Position numbers and translations under genes: made by a program. 64,000 nucleotides of DNA from Euryodendron excelsum. Taxonomy: Eukaryota > Streptophyta > Magnoliopsida > Ericales > Pentaphylacaceae. Below the pieces are notes generated by a model. That model was not told where the DNA came from. It ran no database searches and was given only the letters and a program-made list of their open reading frames with translations. Position 1 is the stretch's first letter, and each line of letters opens with the position of its first letter. Positions 60,877-64,000 of the stretch are shown piece by piece. The stretch covers positions 38,640,001-38,704,000 of the forward strand of contig CM065378.1 in the NCBI GenBank assembly GCA_033060915.1. The letters run 5' to 3'.

Positions 60877-60939
60877 CTAGCGCATGTGCTACATGCACCT
60901 GACCAAAATTTGCCCTAGCGCATGTAGCACATGTGCCAG
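60877..60939. promoter_or_regulatory. GCGCATGT palindrome pair next to TATA box
   Basis: Two imperfect dyads of the form GCGCATGTagCACATGTGC occur at 60877-60899 and 60914-60939, with a third partial copy near 61032. They begin about 17 bases beyond the minus-strand CTATAAATA (60852-60860), the same layout as in the first long LTR but with a different palindrome sequence. Confidence 0.5.
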
Positions 60940-61229
60940 TACTGTTCCATTGCCAGAATGCCACATGGCACCCATTGTACTAGCTAAATCTTGATGGTTG
61001 ATCGAACTTTGGTCAATTTGATCAAAATCTGGGCGCATGTAGCATACGCTCTGTCACCGGGAGTGTTCGTTTAAAGTTTGCCTCGATAATTAAGCCAACC
61101 GGGAAGGTTTCAGAGGAATCGGTTGCACCTGAGGTGTTCTCCTAGGATTTCTTGTGAACTTTCGTGATTTCAGGAAGTTGGAATGGTGTTCGGAAGTGTG
61201 AGATATCATATCAAGAAATGTGCATAAAA

Positions 61230-61670
61230 TTGCATCTCTGCAGAGTGTTTATGATACGCTATGTACGGGATCAAAAGTAGCTCTTTTCGTGTCATATGAT
61301 CAAGGCCTTCGAGAAGTAATCTCTCTGATCGGACAGTACCGATTTAAAGTACTCTGGAAATACTTTCGAGAATTTCTTAATTTACGCATTTCTCAAGTTG
61401 TTTGACAATGCGTTTTAATCAAGGAATTAGAGAAAAAGTCAACCTCGGCAGAGCGTCTGTGTGACGCTCCAAGGGTTACAGAAAGTAGTAGTTTAAGAAC
61501 CACACGAAGAGGGACTTCGGGGGGCGATTTATCCGATCAAGCCGTATCGATGGAAAGACCAATGAACGAGCTTTCAGGATTCCCTGATTTACGCATTTCT
61601 CAAGTCATTTGACAATGCATTATAACTAAGGAATCAGAAGAAAAGACAATTTTGGCGGAGTGTCTCGTAA
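61230..61670. repeat. Two-unit tandem repeat of about 207 bp
   Basis: GCAGAGTGT-type blocks at 61242, 61449 and 61655, and 'atttacgcatttctcaagt' at 61379 and 61588, show a period of about 207-209 bp in the long LTR. Confidence 0.7.
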
Positions 61671-61789
61671 CTTTTATTAAGTCAGGGGTGTTTAGTGTCA
61701 TAAGGTCCTCCTTAGGTTAAACAGGGGTATATGACAAGACCCACCATTCAAAATTCTAGGACCGATGTTGTTTCAGAGCGCGTTTGGGT

Positions 61790-62490
61790 TGCTAGGGGCA
61801 AAACGGTCATTTTGATTGGGTTTGGTTGGAAATGGTTAGGAATGGATCGGAGTGTCATGTTAAGCGTGCCGGGTCATTTAGGAATGGTTTCAGGAAAGTC
61901 TTTTACCGTTCGGTGGGGTTTATGCAGTGCTGGGGTGTTAAGAGGCAAAACGGTCATTTTAACCAGAGTTAGCCGAAATGGGATCGGAATTAGACCAGAT
62001 GGCACGTGGAGTACGTCTAACCTTTTAGTAACGTTTTGGAAGGGTGAACTTATCGTTGTGAGAGATTTTGAACTTTCTCAAAACGTGCCTAGAGCCCCAA
62101 GGGGCAGGTTTGGTTATTTTCACCAAGTCGGGATAGCAGGCGCCGGTGTTGACCTAGGTATTGGTTCTCGAGGCCGCCCGGCCTCAAAAAACTACCTATG
62201 CGGTGTTGATCCCTGGGACCCCGGTCTTAGAGAGCTACTTGTAGGGTGGTGTTGGTTCTTGAGAACGCCTGGTCTTAGAAAGCTACCTGTGAGGGTGGTT
62301 TTAGTCTCTCAGAATGCCTGGTCTCGGAGTACTACTGAAGGACGGATATTCTATATTAGCAGGCTAGCAGGCACCAGAAGTGAACCGTTTGGAATTTGAT
62401 AAGGTGTTGGTCCCCGATATTGCTCGATCTCGAGAAGTTACTTGGATGGCGTTAGTTTCCGAGACCGCCCGGTCCTGGAAAACTGCTTGG
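61790..62490. repeat. 151-bp and 58-bp tandem repeat blocks of the long LTR
   Basis: Three GGCAAAACGGTCA-type cores occur at about 61797, 61948 and 62100. They are followed by about six units of 50-60 bp between 62148 and 62490, each with a small dyad such as GAGGCCGCCCGGCCTC (62169) or GACCGCCCGGTC (62463). The 222-codon open frame here results from the repeats. Confidence 0.65.
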
Positions 62491-62655
62491 AATGATGTTT
62501 ATGGCTTCATTTGGGCTTTGTGGGCCCGAAAAGTGACTAGTTGACTAGACTGTAGTTTGAAAGACCCGTCTTGGGCTTGCATGTATTGTGATGTTTAAAA
62601 ATTAAGTCCAGTCGGGCCAGAGATCGTCGAGCGGGCAAACCGCGGGCTATAAACA

Positions 62656-64000
62656 AAGCAGTTCCACATCTCTCATTTATGCGTCTTGAGCTTGAGAGTG
62701 GTTTAAGGTTTTTTCTGGAGGATTTTCAAAGGATTTCGACCGAGGATCGCTAGAGAAGTGTCGGGTGATATCGGGTGTTTGCTGAAAACCGTCATTGTCG
62801 CCGGATTCTCGTCGAAAAGCTTGTTTTTTGTCGAAGAACCCAAAGGTTAGTTTTTTGAAAATTTTATTGATTTTGATGCGTATGTTTCTATTTTTTGCAA
62901 ATGAATAGTGTAAATCTATGTGTTAGGACATTTCGAACACAATGGATGGATTGTTTTCGCGGTTTGGTGAAGATTTGAGTGTGTTTGGGGTGATTTTGCA
63001 TGTTTGTGAAAATGAGTTTCCTGCGGGGTTGGAAAAATCGCCTCTACAAGCCTAAGCATTGTGTGTTTGTGTGTAATTTTTATACTGGGAGTCTTAAAAA
63101 AAGGTGTAAAACTACCGTAAGAAGTTTCGTAATTTTTTGAAAAATTTTAAATTTTTGACTTTTTAGAAATTAGGAAAAATAGGAAAAATTGAGAAAATTG
63201 ACCTTGTTGAAGCTTGAAAAATTGTACGACATCTTTGTAAACTTGTGGCGACATTCCTAGATGTTTCAAGAATTTTTGGAAACAAAATGAGATCAAAAAA
63301 TTTGAAAAATCGGAGAAATTGACTTAAAATAATGTTTGAGAAAGGGACTTGTGTTTCGGAGGATGGGGTTATTTTGGTTGACATGATTGAGGGTTTGAAA
63401 TGTCTCAAACTGTGTTTGTGACTTGTTGAATTTCGGGATAGAGACTTTTTAAGGCGGAACTCTGCCAAAATTTTCAAAAATCATTGAGCCTTTAAAAATT
63501 TGACATTTGACCTTAAAGTTTTTGCAAAAGAAATTATTTTTGAGAATTGGGCTTTTGAGGAGAAAGTCCGAGAAGCCGGTTCAAAATTTTGAAATGAGAC
63601 TTTTTGAGAAAAAAGGCTTGGAAAACCGTTAAAAAACATTTTGAAACAGGGCTTTTGAGGAGAAAGCCCGGAAAAACCAAATTTTTAGAAACTTTTTTAG
63701 GAGTAGGGTTTTTGAAGGAGAAAACCCAAGAAAACAAATTTTATAAAAAGTTATAAAGAACTTTTTGGAGCGGGGCTTTTGAAGGAGAAAGCCCGGGAGA
63801 CCGTTTTGGGAATTTAGAAATAGACTTTTTGAGGAAAAAGCTTGAAAACCAATGAAAATTTTGGAATAGGAATAGATGGGACCTTCCCCCCCCCCCCCCC
63901 TTTTTCTTTTCTTTCTTTTTTTTCCCCTTTGTTTTCCTTTTTTTTTGTTCTTCTTTTTTTTTCTCTTTTTTTTGTTTTTTTTTTTTTCTTCTCTTTTTTT
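62656..64000. other. Flank beyond the second long LTR, hairpin repeats and C/T tract
   Basis: No gene is recognised. A TATA-like TATAAACA (62648-62655) and a possible splice donor AAAG|GTTAGT (near 62845) make this look like the 5' part of a transcript, either of the retroelement or of something beyond the window; this is weak. From 63549 on, short hairpin units recur. 63883-64000 is a C run followed by T-rich low complexity. Minus-strand frames at 63163-63737 are shadows. Confidence 0.4.
63549..63860. repeat. Hairpin repeats GGGCTTT..AAAGCCC
   Basis: Units with a 7-bp stem and a TGAGGAG or TGAAGGAG loop occur at 63549 (one G-T mismatch), 63649, 63706 and 63773. The 63706 unit has GGGTTTT..AAAACCC, a paired change on both sides. 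Weaker copies lie near 63600 and 63825. Confidence 0.65.

Larger units (their letters stand above)
57792..62655 (-). mobile_element. Second long LTR (4.9 kb), Ogre/Tat-like
   Basis: It starts TGTCGCACACC after the possible duplication AATAC (57787-57791). Its blocks follow the order of 14219-19426: entry region, TTTTGAAAA-rich zone, TATA at 60852-60860 (minus), palindromes 60877-60939, GGGGCAAAACGGTCA repeats, and an end near 62655. There, reading the minus strand, TTTGCCCGCTCGACGATCT aligns with TTTGACCGCTCGGCAGTCT of the first copy. What follows is not copia sequence, so this may be one LTR of a fuller element running off the window. The 222-codon frame at 61731-62399 and the 61-codon frame at 61220 lie in repeats and are not genes. 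Confidence 0.55.

Noticed and set aside
61731..62399. 222-codon plus-strand open frame, one of the longest in the window
   Set aside because: It lies in tandem repeats of a non-coding LTR. Its protein repeats (RGKTVIL) are translations of the DNA repeat, and the homologous LTR has no matching open frame.

Overview
This is nuclear DNA of a flowering plant, probably a eudicot with a large, repeat-rich genome. The evidence is AT-rich introns, plant Ty3/gypsy and Ty1/copia elements with plant primer sites, and plant-specific ankyrin-PGG (BDA1/ITN1-like) genes. I see no rRNA, tRNA, CRISPR array, operon or prokaryotic signal. Only one gene looks intact: a two-exon ankyrin-PGG membrane protein gene (exon 1 28672-29238, exon 2 33826-34554). 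A broken paralog of it lies at 22736-23398, and its intron fills most of the left third of the window.

Layout. 1-2035 and 21922-22735 are the intron of the broken paralog; they align with the intron of the intact gene. At 2036-21921 that intron is interrupted by a nested composite: a minus-strand, gag-only copia element with target duplication GTTCA. Its left LTR was hit by a Tat-clade gypsy element (2148-12265, duplication CTTAC). Its gag was hit by a 5.2-kb solo long LTR (14219-19426, duplication AGACT). Its right LTR was hit by a 1.3-kb solo copia LTR (20512-21813, duplication CTAGA). The Tat gag carries a further insertion of about 1.9 kb. 23400-28671 is intergenic, with a degenerate hAT-like element and a solo copia LTR ending about 210 bp upstream of the intact gene's start codon. 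34555-38364 and 52127-53640 hold a diverged tandem duplication of the gene's 3' flank, split by an Athila-like gypsy element (38365-52121, duplication ATCCT). 53910-57791 is a minus-strand copia element broken by a 1.7-kb copia LTR (55172-56859) and by a second long LTR (57792-62655). The rest, to 64000, is repeat-rich non-coding DNA.

All retroelement reading frames are decayed. Many stops look like CGA to TGA, CAA/CAG to TAA/TAG or TGG to TAG changes, and several catalytic residues are lost. The most interesting signal is not a gene. Several unrelated elements carry arrays of short palindromes just upstream of a TATA box. In the copia composite the palindrome is TTCTAGAA, the core of a heat-shock element. 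In the long-LTR family, tandem repeats keep their dyad symmetry while the stem sequence changes; 18 of 18 copies are concordant in one array. These are candidates for regulatory or structural modules, seen by eye only.
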